Source: Anaerohalosphaeraceae bacterium (GTDB lineage Bacteria; Planctomycetota; Phycisphaerae; Sedimentisphaerales; Anaerohalosphaeraceae). Taken from it: a DNA stretch of 64,000 bases. Numbering within the stretch: the first letter of the stretch is position 1; each line of letters starts with the position of its first letter. Made by a program: the position numbers and the translations under genes. Positions 26,997 through 36,103 of the stretch are shown here, one piece after another. The stretch spans positions 62,001 through 126,000 of the forward strand of contig DAOSUR010000001.1 of assembly GCA_035378985.1 (NCBI GenBank), read 5' to 3'. The notes under the pieces were generated by a model. That model was not told the origin of the DNA and searched no databases. It saw only the letters and a list, made by a program, of their open reading frames with translations.

Positions 26997-29246
26997 TTAG
27001 AGCGTAGAATTTGTTGCCGGCTTTTCTTCTCCCTTTGGATAATATTTTTCATACCACAATTGAATCTGCGATGACCATTCAGGATTATTCGGATAATTAT
27101 TATACTTTTCTTTCAAGTTCTCAAGAAAACTCTTTTTTTCCTCCTCTTTTCCCTCAGATGCACTTAAATATTCTTCAATTATACCGGATATCGGATGTCC
27201 CCTTCCAACATCTCCTTTTCCCAAAGTCTCTTTCAAAATCGATTCCGTCAGATTCTTTTGCTGGGAAAACAAGGCAGCACGAAGCAACACAGGATTAACC
27301 GAATCCACAAACTCCGGACGAGGATTCCCCGCTTTAATCCTTTTTCCAATCTCTATTATTTGGGCATAATCTTTCCCTGCCTCCGCAAGTTTCAAAAGAT
27401 TCGACCAAATCTCCTCCAACAGCTGCCCCGAAGACTCCGCCGTTGCTTTTTGTTCGGCCGTCTCCCATATCAAACGCGTCCGTTCCGGCAGAAATCCCCC
27501 TTCCGCCCCTTTTTTAGCCCAATAGATACAAACGTCCGCCGTCTGCCTTTGTAAAACAGCCCGAAATGCCTGCCAGGCACCATCCGATGTCCCGTTCCCT
27601 CCTGTATAGGCAGAGAGCCATTCAAGGTCTTCTTTGGTCCCAATTTGTCCGGCCAGTTCAAAAACCACTTGACGAATCCCGGAATTGGAATCCGACGCAA
27701 GCCCCTTTTCCTTAAAAATCCGGAAGGCCTCGTTTTTATCGATTCCTATCAACCCCGTCGCTGCTGCCAAGCGGACTTCAGGACTGTTTGTATCTGATAC
27801 GGCCTCTATGAAAACCTGATGGAAAAGATGTCCTGCCGGCTCCCTCTGATACCCCTGTGCAGCCAACCGGGCCATAATCATCAGCAAATCGCCCGGCAAG
27901 GTTCCGCTTTTGCCGCCCGCAGCAGACTGACGATACCGTTCCACCAGCGATGTCAAATAGACCGTCGCCTGAAATGAATCCACCTGAACCCGCTCCAGCA
28001 GCTTGCGAAGAACCTCAGCACCCAATTTGGCCGCTGCCGGCTGCTCATTCTTCAAATATTGTAAAGACAATTCAAGCACTTCATTCGGCATTGACTCCGG
28101 CAGAGTGATATTCGAGCCGGGCGATAAGGCAAAGTAACAGGCCTCGCCCAATGCTTCAAAGAGAGCCATCGAAACCTGCGAATCTGTCTCCTTCTTATGC
28201 TGTTCCAGAAGTTTTTCCGCCGGGTTCAGGGCACTCATTGTTGTCAGCACGCGGGCCGCCTGGAAACGAACATCCCGATCGGAATCCCCGACAAGAGCCA
28301 AAAGCCGTTCCCGCAAAGACGGCTCGATGTCCCCGCTGAGTCGATTGATTTTCCGAAGTGCCCACAGCCGAATCGGTGCCAAATCCGAATTCAGACGTTC
28401 CAGCAAATATTTTCCGCGTACTTCCGGCGGCTGAATTTCAAATTCATTATCCAGCGCCGACAAATAAAGTCGCTGCCAGCGGTCCCGTTCCTCCTGAACC
28501 TCCCGGAGACGCATTTCCTGCCGAAGAAGCCGTTCTCGACGAATATCTTCAGGGCTTTTCTGGCGAAGCTGTTCTAAAATTGCCGTCCAAACCTGACGAC
28601 CTGTCCCAATCGGAATCCCAAACGATTCCTGAAGGGAACGCTCGGCGGCCTGCTGAATTTCCGGATTCGAGTCATCCAGTAATTGAATCAAAAGCCGAAA
28701 GGCTTGCGGCTCTGTGCGAACCTGCAGCGCATAAATCCCCTTCAGACGTATCTTTAGATCCCGCTGACCGTCTTTTACGACAGAAGTCAACGGGGACTCA
28801 ATATCGGAAAAACGATAGATTAAAAGTGCTTCAGCCGCCAGCTTCGATACCGCATCGTCCGCACCGATTAAAACCTCAATCAGCGGTTCGACAAAAAGTT
28901 CGGCGGGCACGACATTCGCCCCCAACCCCCGACTGCGAATCAGCGCCCGACAAACCGCCGCTCGAGCAGGAGAATTATCGGACGCTCGCAAGGCCTTTAT
29001 CAAAACCTCCCGCCCTGCCGCATCCTGTCTTAACAGCAAACCAATCGCCGCATCAACCCGCACTTCATCGCTGCTGCCCTGCAAAAGGGCTTCGCTGTAA
29101 ACACGAAGCTGACGACCCGACTCCTCTTGTGCACCCAAAAGAACCGTTCCGCCGGCCCCTCCTGCCCCCGCAGAATACCTCACATCCGATAGTGCAGCAG
29201 CCGCCGCCGACAGCACAACCACTACTCTGAACAAAACCTTTTGCAC
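26997..29246 (-). CDS. Secreted HEAT-repeat protein
   Basis: Unrecognised by name. The 749-residue product starts with a signal peptide (a hydrophobic stretch to about residue 20, then a Gly/Ala-rich linker) and consists of repeated paired helices of the HEAT type. Repeats with the pattern D..VR..AA..L....E are visible from about residue 60 to 330 (for example DSDRDVRFQAARVLTTM) and again near 490-540 (SPEVRLAAATGLIGI). The C-terminal third is helical and charged. Such arrays are protein-interaction scaffolds; no catalytic motif is seen. The GTG at 29246 has AGGA six bases upstream; a TTG two codons earlier is possible. Export implies a periplasmic or surface scaffold role (inference). Confidence 0.75.
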   Translation of the reverse strand: MQKVLFRVVVVLSAAAAALSDVRYSAGAGGAGGTVLLGAQEESGRQLRVYSEALLQGSSDEVRVDAAIGLLLRQDAAGREVLIKALRASDNSPARAAVCRALIRSRGLGANVVPAELFVEPLIEVLIGADDAVSKLAAEALLIYRFSDIESPLTSVVKDGQRDLKIRLKGIYALQVRTEPQAFRLLIQLLDDSNPEIQQAAERSLQESFGIPIGTGRQVWTAILEQLRQKSPEDIRRERLLRQEMRLREVQEERDRWQRLYLSALDNEFEIQPPEVRGKYLLERLNSDLAPIRLWALRKINRLSGDIEPSLRERLLALVGDSDRDVRFQAARVLTTMSALNPAEKLLEQHKKETDSQVSMALFEALGEACYFALSPGSNITLPESMPNEVLELSLQYLKNEQPAAAKLGAEVLRKLLERVQVDSFQATVYLTSLVERYRQSAAGGKSGTLPGDLLMIMARLAAQGYQREPAGHLFHQVFIEAVSDTNSPEVRLAAATGLIGIDKNEAFRIFKEKGLASDSNSGIRQVVFELAGQIGTKEDLEWLSAYTGGNGTSDGAWQAFRAVLQRQTADVCIYWAKKGAEGGFLPERTRLIWETAEQKATAESSGQLLEEIWSNLLKLAEAGKDYAQIIEIGKRIKAGNPRPEFVDSVNPVLLRAALFSQQKNLTESILKETLGKGDVGRGHPISGIIEEYLSASEGKEEEKKSFLENLKEKYNNYPNNPEWSSQIQLWYEKYYPKGEEKPATNSTL

Positions 29247-29311
29247 ATGCAATCCTGCTTCTTGTCCCTTAGTGATTCTACTCCGAATTATTCTTCGGCT
29301 AAAACAGCTCT

Positions 29312-29339
29312 ATCCTAACAGAAATCTCTATCCGGTCAA
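29312..29339 (-). promoter_or_regulatory. Promoter of the HEAT-repeat gene
   Basis: TTGACC (29334-29339), 16 bases, TAGGAT (29312-29317) on the minus strand, about 65 bases before the start codon. The rest of the 242-base spacer up to the small lipoprotein gene shows nothing recognisable. Confidence 0.55.
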
Positions 29340-29488
29340 ACGCTGTAAACAGAAATAGCGGCCCTATAAATGGACGATAAGCACGCCCTTTTTATTACTG
29401 AAAATCTGAAAAGATTGTTCAGCAAGACCGAAATGAAAAACAGCTTTCCTCTCCCCGCGCCTCCTGTGGGGAAAGATGTCTGTCGAAA

Positions 29489-29818
29489 TCACTGCGGCTG
29501 GGGCGTTTGTTCCGGCAGCGGCTGCCCCGCCTTGCACGCCTCCAGCTGGGCGGTAAGATCCGCCACAATCTCCAGCATCTTCGCATAGGTCTGGCCGTGC
29601 GTCTCTTCCGTCTTCCGGGCCTGCTCCTGAAGGGCTTCAATCTCCTTCTTCAGCCGCTCAATCTCCCGCTCCTTTTCCTGAATCTGCTTTTTGAGCTGCA
29701 GATTTTCCTGTCCGACCAGCTGGGCCCTTCGATCGGTCTTTCGTCCGCTTTCCTGGCACCCTGTCCCCAGCATCAGCACCGCCAGCACTGCACAACAGAC
29801 TCGAATTGGTGTGGCCAT
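29489..29818 (-). CDS. Small coiled-coil lipoprotein
   Basis: The 109-residue product has a lipoprotein signal peptide with lipobox LGTGC (lipidated Cys21), followed by a single heptad-rich helix at about residues 37-95 (ENLQLKKQIQEKEREIERL and following) and a short Pro/Gln-rich tail. This resembles Lpp-like or spacer lipoproteins in outline but not in sequence. It is likely an oligomeric membrane-anchored rod in the periplasm. It has its own strong promoter and is divergent from the arabinofuranosidase gene. Confidence 0.7.
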   Translation of the reverse strand: MATPIRVCCAVLAVLMLGTGCQESGRKTDRRAQLVGQENLQLKKQIQEKEREIERLKKEIEALQEQARKTEETHGQTYAKMLEIVADLTAQLEACKAGQPLPEQTPQPQ

Positions 29819-29870
29819 CCTGCACGCTCCGATTCAAAAAGATTCTTCCTGTCCGCAAACTCCAAAACAC

Positions 29871-29898
29871 ATTATACTCCCATTTGCCGCAGAATCAA
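29871..29898 (-). promoter_or_regulatory. Promoter of the small coiled-coil lipoprotein
   Basis: TTGATT (29893-29898), 16 bases, perfect TATAAT (29871-29876) on the minus strand, about 50 bases upstream of the ATG. It lies back to back with the rightward promoter at 29921-29949. Confidence 0.7.
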
Positions 29899-29920
29899 TC
29901 TGAACCCAAGAAAAGTCCCC

Positions 29921-29949
29921 TTGACGGACCTTCCTCTCGGCGATACGTT
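29921..29949 (+). promoter_or_regulatory. Promoter of the GH51 arabinofuranosidase gene
   Basis: TTGACG (29921-29926), 17 bases, TACGTT (29944-29949). The start codon follows 27 bases later, with GGAGGAG between, so the leader is very short. Confidence 0.5.
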
Positions 29950-29976
29950 GGGTGAAAAACGGAGGAGTGCACAGAC

Positions 29977-31957
29977 ATGCGGCTTTTCCAACACCTCGTT
30001 CTGTCGGCCGTTTGGGCTCTTTGGACCTTTTTTTCGTCCGCTCAGGCACTGACCTTAACCATTCGGACCGATTCCCCCGGCAAACCCATCAGCCCGATGC
30101 TGTTCGGAATCTTTTTCGAAGACCTCAACTATGCCGCCGACGGGGGCTTATATGCAGAACTGGTTCAGAATCGCTCCTTTGAATATTCCGCCCTCGACAG
30201 ACCCGACTGGAATGCCCTGACCGGCTGGCAGCTGCTCAAACGCGGCTCCGGCGACGGCACCGCCTATATCGGCGATGCCCGCCCGCTCGGTCCCAACAAT
30301 TCCTGCTATCTGGAGCTTCACTGCCGCGCCGGGCGGGAAGGAAGCGCTGTCGGCCTGTCCAACAGCGGCTTCGACGGCATTGTCTTCAAGGCCGGCGAAT
30401 CGTATGACTTTTCCGTCTTCGCCCGACAGCAGCCCGGCCGAAATTTCTCCTGGCAGGTCTGCCTCGAATCCCGCGACGGAACCATTTTGGACAGCCGCGA
30501 CCTGCCGCCCCTGAGCCCCGACTGGAAACAGTATTCCGCCGTCCTGCATCCCAAAGAAACCACAGACAGCGGCCGAATCGTCCTCTGGATTCACGGAGAC
30601 GGCGTCATCTATCTCGATATGGTCTCGCTGTTTCCGCAAAACACATTCAAAAACCGCAAAAACGGCCTCCGCCGCGACCTGGCGGAAATAATTGCCGACT
30701 TAAAACCCCGCTTCGTCCGCTTCCCCGGGGGCTGCCTGGTTCACGGCGACGGGCTCAGCAATCTTTACCGCTGGAAAGACACCATCGGCCCCGTGGAGCT
30801 GCGAAAAGCTCAAAAAAACATCTGGCGCTATCATCAAACCGTCGAACTGGGCTATTTTGAATACTTCCAATTCTGCGAGGACATCGGCGCTGAACCGGTT
30901 CCGGTCGTGGCCGCCGGCGTGTCCTGCCAAAACACCGACCGGTACTGGGGTGTCGGCCAGCAGGCCGTCCCCCTCGAGAAAATGCCCGAGTACATCCAGG
31001 AGGTACTGGACCTGATTGAATGAATGGGCCAACGGTGCTCCGGACTCGACCTGGGGCCGTCTGCGAGCCCAGGCCGGACATCCCGAACCCTTCCACCTCA
31101 AATATCTGGGCATCGGAAACGAAGATGCCATGACACCCGCTTTCCGTGAACGCTTCGAAATGCTCTATCGGGCCGTCAAAGCCAAATACCCCGACATTAC
31201 TGTCATCGGCACCGTCGGGCCGAACCCCGAAGGATTCGACTATGAAGAAGGCTGGAAATTTGCCGACGCCCTCAACCTCGAAATGGTCGATGAACACGGC
31301 TACAAAGCCCCCCAATGGTTCTGGAGCAACCTGAAACGATATGACCGATACGACCGCGCCAAATCAAAAGTCTATTTGGGGGAATACGCCGCCCATGAAC
31401 CCGACCGTCGAAACACCCTCCGTTCCGCCCTGGCCGAAGCCGCCTATATGACCGCCCTCGAACGAAACGGAGACCTGGTCCGAATGGCCTCTTATGCCCC
31501 CTTGCTCGGCAAACACGGAAATACCCAGTGGAACCCAAATCTTATCTATTTTACCAACACAGAGGTCCTTCGGACCGCCAACTACTACGTCCAGATGCTC
31601 TTCAGCAACCATACAGGCAACCGATACCTGCCGGCAGACCTCGACCAGATGCTGCCGGATGAAAAACGCTTCGCCTTCTCCGCTGTCCGAGACAGCCGAA
31701 ACGGAGATATTCTTGTGAAAATGATCAATGGAGATGCTCAATCCCTTACGCTCACTCTGAATCTGCAGGGCCTGCCTCAAACGGAAACTGCGGCAATCCA
31801 GACCCTTCTGACCGCTGACACGCCGGATGCCTGCAATACCTTCCGCTCCCCGAACGACGTCGCCCCCAAAACCACCCCCGTAACCCTGCGTGACAAACAG
31901 TCCTTCACCGCCGCCCCCTATTCCCTGACGGTCCTTCGGATTCGAGGCAAAAACTGA
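29977..31957 (+). pseudogene. Secreted GH51 alpha-L-arabinofuranosidase, split by a 4-bp duplication
   Basis: GH51 enzymes release terminal arabinofuranose from arabinan and arabinoxylan. The first frame (29977-31023) has a signal peptide of about 24 residues, the LFGIFFEDLNYAADGGLY motif, a carbohydrate-binding-like insert and RFPGGC. It stops at a TGA inside the barrel. The rest (31024-31957) continues in the +1 frame with both catalytic glutamates, in GIGNED (acid/base) and LGEYA (nucleophile). At 31018-31025 the sequence is GAAT twice; removing one copy restores DLIEWANG and a single 658-residue protein. The first fragment alone has no catalytic residue and the second lacks half the barrel. 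This is either a true recent mutation or a sequencing/assembly error; codon use is otherwise intact. Confidence 0.85.
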
Positions 31958-31979
31958 CAGGCCGATTTTCGCCGCCTGA

Positions 31980-32672
31980 TTATTTCTGTCCGTAGTAGGC
32001 GTTCTTGCCGTGTTTGCGGAGGTAGTGCTTGTCCAGCAAAACGCGGGAAATCTCCAGCTGTTCCGGGTTCAGCTGCAGTGTTCCCAGAGCCATCTGCGCA
32101 CACTGCTCCAGCACCACGGCGTTCTCCACCGCTTTTTCCGCATTCGGCCCCCAGGTAAACGGCCCGTGATTGGCCACCAGAACCGCCGGCACCTGCATCG
32201 GGTCCAGCCCGGCAAACCGCCGCACAATCACCTTGCCTGTATTCAGCTCATAATCCCCCTCAATCTCCTCCGGCTGCATCGGGTCCGTCACCGGCACCGG
32301 CCCGTAAAAATTATCCGCATGTGTTGTGCCGAAACAGGGGATTTCCCAGCAGGCCTGCGCCCAGATTGTCGCATAGAGCGAATGCGTATGGCAGATTCCG
32401 CCGACCTTCTCAAACCGCCGATACAATTCCAGATGAGTCGGCGTATCCGAGGAAGGCCGCAGCGAACCCTCCACGACCCGGCCTTCCAAATCCAGCGCCA
32501 CCAGGTCCTCCGGACGCAGCGCATCGTAATCCACCCCGCTGGGCTTAATCAGCACAATCCCTTTGGCCCGGTCAATCCCGCTCACATTCCCCCAGCTGTA
32601 AATCACCAGATTGTGGATTTTCAGCTGGAGATTGGCCTGCCAGACCTGCTCTCGCAGTTCTTTGAGCATCAT
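31980..32672 (-). CDS. araD: L-ribulose-5-phosphate 4-epimerase
   Basis: Class II aldolase-fold enzyme converting L-ribulose 5-phosphate to D-xylulose 5-phosphate, which enters the pentose phosphate pathway. The 230-residue product has the N-terminal YSWGNVSGID and KPSGVDYDAL motifs, the zinc-binding pair in HTHSLYATIWAQA, and GPFTWG near residue 170. Its start overlaps the ribulokinase stop (ATGA at 32669-32672; a second ATG lies at 32669), showing tight coupling. It converges on the GH51 gene with 22 bases between the ends. Confidence 0.94.
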   Translation of the reverse strand: MMLKELREQVWQANLQLKIHNLVIYSWGNVSGIDRAKGIVLIKPSGVDYDALRPEDLVALDLEGRVVEGSLRPSSDTPTHLELYRRFEKVGGICHTHSLYATIWAQACWEIPCFGTTHADNFYGPVPVTDPMQPEEIEGDYELNTGKVIVRRFAGLDPMQVPAVLVANHGPFTWGPNAEKAVENAVVLEQCAQMALGTLQLNPEQLEISRVLLDKHYLRKHGKNAYYGQK

Positions 32673-34345
32673 TGTTTGAGAACCTCTTCTTTAATCTTCA
32701 GCAGGTCTTTCATCACATTGTACAGCGACTGGTTGTATCCTTTGGTCCCGAAGGCATCATGCAGCTGCTTATAAAGCCCATAGAGCCGCTTATACACCGC
32801 ATGATTTGCCGCAATGGGCTTGAAGGTCTTGGCCTTCACCCCGCACATCGCCTTCTGCGCCGAGGCAAAGTCGGGGTACGCCCCGCCCACAACCGCTCCG
32901 CAGATGGCCGCCCCCAGCGCACAGGTCTGGGGTGAACGGGAAATCTTCATCTCCCGGCCCGTCACATCGGCATAAATCTGCATAATCATCGGGTTTTTCT
33001 CGGAGATGCCGCCGCAGTTGATAATCTGCTCAATCTTCACGCCGTACTCTTCGAACCGGTTGATAATCGTCAGCGCCCCGAAGGCCGTCGCCTCGACCAG
33101 CGCCCGGTAAATCTCCTCCGGACGCGTATGAAGCGTCTGGCCCACCAGAAGTCCCGTCAGCCGCTGGTCCACCAGAATCGTCCGGTTGCCGTTGTTCCAG
33201 TCCAGTGCCAAAAGCCCCGATTGTCCGGGCTTGAGTTTGGAGGCCTTGGCCGTCAGCGCTGCATGGTCGCCTTCTTTCTTTCCGCCGGGCTGAATGTAGT
33301 TGACAAACCAGTTGAAAATATCGCCCACGGCGGACTGGCCCGCTTCCAGACCGAAATACCCCGGCAGAATCGAGCCGTCCACAATCCCGCAGATGCCCGG
33401 AATATCCGGCAGCTTTTCCGTATTCGGTGCTACCGCCATATCGCAGGTGCTCGTGCCGATGATTTTCACCAGCGTTCCCGGCCCGATGCCCGACCCGACA
33501 CCGCCCAGATGCGCATCAAACGCCCCCATCGCCACCGGAATCCCCGGCTTTAAGCCCAGCCGTTTGGCCCACTCTTCCGTCAGGTCGCCCGCTTTCTGAT
33601 CCACCGTCTGGGTCGTGGCCGTCAGGGTATCCCGAAGCGCCCCCAGTTTCGGGTCCAGTTTGGACAGAAACTCTTTGGCCGGATAGCCGCCCCAGGCCTC
33701 ATTAAACATCGCCTTATGGCCTGCCGCACACCGGCACCGTTTCAGTTTGGACGGATGGTCCGTTCCTGTCAGCACCGCCGGAATCCAGTCTGCATGCTCC
33801 ACCCACGTATAGGCCGCATCAAACACCTTCGGGTCCGTCCGCAGGCAGTGCAGAATCTTGCTGAAAAACCACTCCGACGAATACGTTCCGCCGCACTTGG
33901 CCAGATACTCCGGATGCTCCCGCGCCGCCAGTTCCGTAATCTCGGCCGCCTCTGCATAGCCCGTGTGGTCTTTCCACAGCCACACATAGGCATTCAGATT
34001 CTTCCTGAACTCCTTTTTCATCGCCAGCGGCACACCGTCCTTATCCACTGGAATCGGCGTCGAGCCGGTCGTATCCACTCCGATGCCTACAATCTGGTCA
34101 GCCCGGAATTTCTTGTCGTTCTTCCTGGCCTGAGCCAGAGACTTCTTAATCGTCACCTCCAGCCCTTCCAGATAGTCCGCCGGATTCTGCCGGGCCACAT
34201 TGTGGTCTTTGCGGTCCAGCAGAATCCCCATCTCGCCGGACGGGTAGTTGTAAACCGCCGTGCCGACTTCCTTTCCGTTCGCCGTATTGACAATCACACA
34301 CCGGACCGAATTGGTCCCGTAGTCCAAACCGATTGCATAGGCCAT
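32669..34345 (-). CDS. araB: Ribulokinase
   Basis: FGGY-family kinase that phosphorylates L-ribulose. The 558-residue protein starts MAYAIGLDYGTNSVRC (phosphate-binding loop 1). It has VGIGVDTTGSTPIPVD, the substrate-contacting FDAHLGGVGSGI region, and the C-terminal GGISEKNPMIMQI motif; its length matches AraB (about 560) and not xylulokinase (about 490). A frame running 32 codons upstream is non-homologous; ATG 34345 follows an AGAGG site. It is 29 bases after the symporter gene. No araA was seen in the window, so the isomerase must be elsewhere. Confidence 0.92.
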   Translation of the reverse strand: MAYAIGLDYGTNSVRCVIVNTANGKEVGTAVYNYPSGEMGILLDRKDHNVARQNPADYLEGLEVTIKKSLAQARKNDKKFRADQIVGIGVDTTGSTPIPVDKDGVPLAMKKEFRKNLNAYVWLWKDHTGYAEAAEITELAAREHPEYLAKCGGTYSSEWFFSKILHCLRTDPKVFDAAYTWVEHADWIPAVLTGTDHPSKLKRCRCAAGHKAMFNEAWGGYPAKEFLSKLDPKLGALRDTLTATTQTVDQKAGDLTEEWAKRLGLKPGIPVAMGAFDAHLGGVGSGIGPGTLVKIIGTSTCDMAVAPNTEKLPDIPGICGIVDGSILPGYFGLEAGQSAVGDIFNWFVNYIQPGGKKEGDHAALTAKASKLKPGQSGLLALDWNNGNRTILVDQRLTGLLVGQTLHTRPEEIYRALVEATAFGALTIINRFEEYGVKIEQIINCGGISEKNPMIMQIYADVTGREMKISRSPQTCALGAAICGAVVGGAYPDFASAQKAMCGVKAKTFKPIAANHAVYKRLYGLYKQLHDAFGTKGYNQSLYNVMKDLLKIKEEVLKQ

Positions 34346-34374
34346 AACCAAACCCTCTCTCAAAGCACTCCCGA

Positions 34375-36066
34375 TTACCAGAAATAGATATAGAACGCGA
34401 CAATCACACCCAGAATAATCAGCGTGTGAATGACATCCCACTTATTCCAGCTGGCTCGTGTGGCGGCCTTTTCTTCCGGCGTAGCGGCATAGTACGTATA
34501 CCGGATCTGCTGGGAAGACGGCGGCGGGGTCATCAGACTCACAAGAACCGTCACCGTCACACAAAGGACAAACAGAAATTCACAATAATGCAGCCAGTTG
34601 ACATTGGCTGCCCAATACAGGAATGTGCCTTCCGTCAAATGGCCTTTCATTACATCCAGCGTCAGACGGAACATCCCGAGAACAAACCCGACCACCAGAC
34701 CCCAGAAACCGCCCATCGCCGTGGCACGCTTCCAGAATACACCCATCACAAACGCCGCGGCTATCGCCGGAGCCAGCAGCCCCTGAACCGCCTGCAGATA
34801 CCGGTAAAGCACATTCCCCATCCCCTTCATCACCGGAATCCAGACAATTCCGAGAATCACCACGGTAGCCGTCGCAATACGCCCGACTACCACCAGGTGC
34901 TTCTCGCTGGCATTCGGACGAAGCTTCTTGTAAAAATCGCCCACAAACAGCGCCGCCGAGGAGTTAAACAGCGAGGCCAGCGAACTCATCAGGGCCGCCA
35001 GCAGACCGCACACCACAAAGCCCTTAAACCCAATCGGCAGCAGCTGGGACACCAGCGTCGAAAAGGCCGCGTCCGCATCCGGCTTGCCCTCCGCCGTCAG
35101 CGGCATATTCAAAAGCCCTTTCTGCGTCAGAGCATACGCAATCATCCCGGGCACCAGGAAAATAAACACCGGCAGCAGCTTAAAATACCCCGCCAGAATC
35201 GTCCCGCGGCGGGCTTCCCGCTGGTTCTTGCCCGAAAGAACACGCTGGACGATATACTGGTCCGTGCACCAGTACCAGAACCCGATAATCATCGAACCGA
35301 AGAGCACGCCCGTCCACGGAAACTCCGGGTCCGAAGCCGGCCGAACCAGTTTCAGGTTCGGCCCGCAAATCCGCTCGACCTCACCCCAGCCGCCGACGCG
35401 CATCAGTCCGACAATCAGAATCACAATTGAACCAATCAGCAGAACCGGCGTCTGCAGAACCGATGTGTACATCACGGCCTTCATCCCGCCCATCACCGTG
35501 TACAAACCGGTAATCACGACCAGCCCGATGGCCGACACCCAGAACATATCCATCCCGCCGATCAGCGGCACATTGTCCGGAACGCGGGTGATCCCGAACA
35601 CCGTCCCGAACACCACACCGCCGGAATACACCGTTACGGCCACCTTCGTCAGAACATAACTGACCAGTGAAATCAGCGACAGAATCGAACGCGAACCCGG
35701 CGAAAACCGATGCTCCAGATATTCCGGCATCGTAAAAATCTTAATCCGGTCATAAAACGGCACAAACACCCACCCGAGCACCAGAATCAGCCATGCATGC
35801 ATCTCCCAGTGGGCCATCGCCATCCCGCTCACAAAGCCCACGCCCGACAGTCCGACCAGGTGCTCGGAGCCGATGTTCGAGGCAAAAATCGAAGAGCCGA
35901 TGGATACCCAGCCCGCATTCCGGCCGGCCAGAAAATAATCCTGCGATGTTTCCTCTTTCTGCATCAGCACCCAGATAATAATCCCAATCAGCCCTGCAAA
36001 GAAAGCAATCAAAATGGTCGTATCCAGACCGCTCCAGGCGGATACGGCTAACAATCCTGTTTCCAT
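34375..36066 (-). CDS. Sodium/solute symporter (SGLT-like), probably for arabinose
   Basis: Solute:sodium symporter family protein of 563 residues with about 14 membrane helices. Diagnostic segments are YFLAGRNAGWVSIGSSIFASN at about residues 44-64 (the unwound TM1 with sodium-site residues), TMPEYLEHRF, GGMKAVMYTSVLQ, and SGKNQREARRGTILAG, the vertebrate-SGLT/VSP-like signature. Position between an aldose epimerase and ribulokinase argues for L-arabinose (or a related pentose) as substrate; this is inference from context. It starts 38 bases after the epimerase gene. Confidence 0.9.
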   Translation of the reverse strand: METGLLAVSAWSGLDTTILIAFFAGLIGIIIWVLMQKEETSQDYFLAGRNAGWVSIGSSIFASNIGSEHLVGLSGVGFVSGMAMAHWEMHAWLILVLGWVFVPFYDRIKIFTMPEYLEHRFSPGSRSILSLISLVSYVLTKVAVTVYSGGVVFGTVFGITRVPDNVPLIGGMDMFWVSAIGLVVITGLYTVMGGMKAVMYTSVLQTPVLLIGSIVILIVGLMRVGGWGEVERICGPNLKLVRPASDPEFPWTGVLFGSMIIGFWYWCTDQYIVQRVLSGKNQREARRGTILAGYFKLLPVFIFLVPGMIAYALTQKGLLNMPLTAEGKPDADAAFSTLVSQLLPIGFKGFVVCGLLAALMSSLASLFNSSAALFVGDFYKKLRPNASEKHLVVVGRIATATVVILGIVWIPVMKGMGNVLYRYLQAVQGLLAPAIAAAFVMGVFWKRATAMGGFWGLVVGFVLGMFRLTLDVMKGHLTEGTFLYWAANVNWLHYCEFLFVLCVTVTVLVSLMTPPPSSQQIRYTYYAATPEEKAATRASWNKWDVIHTLIILGVIVAFYIYFW

Positions 36067-36103
36067 AGCTGTCTCCTTTTGAGGGATTCCCTAAACCGAT
36101 TCG

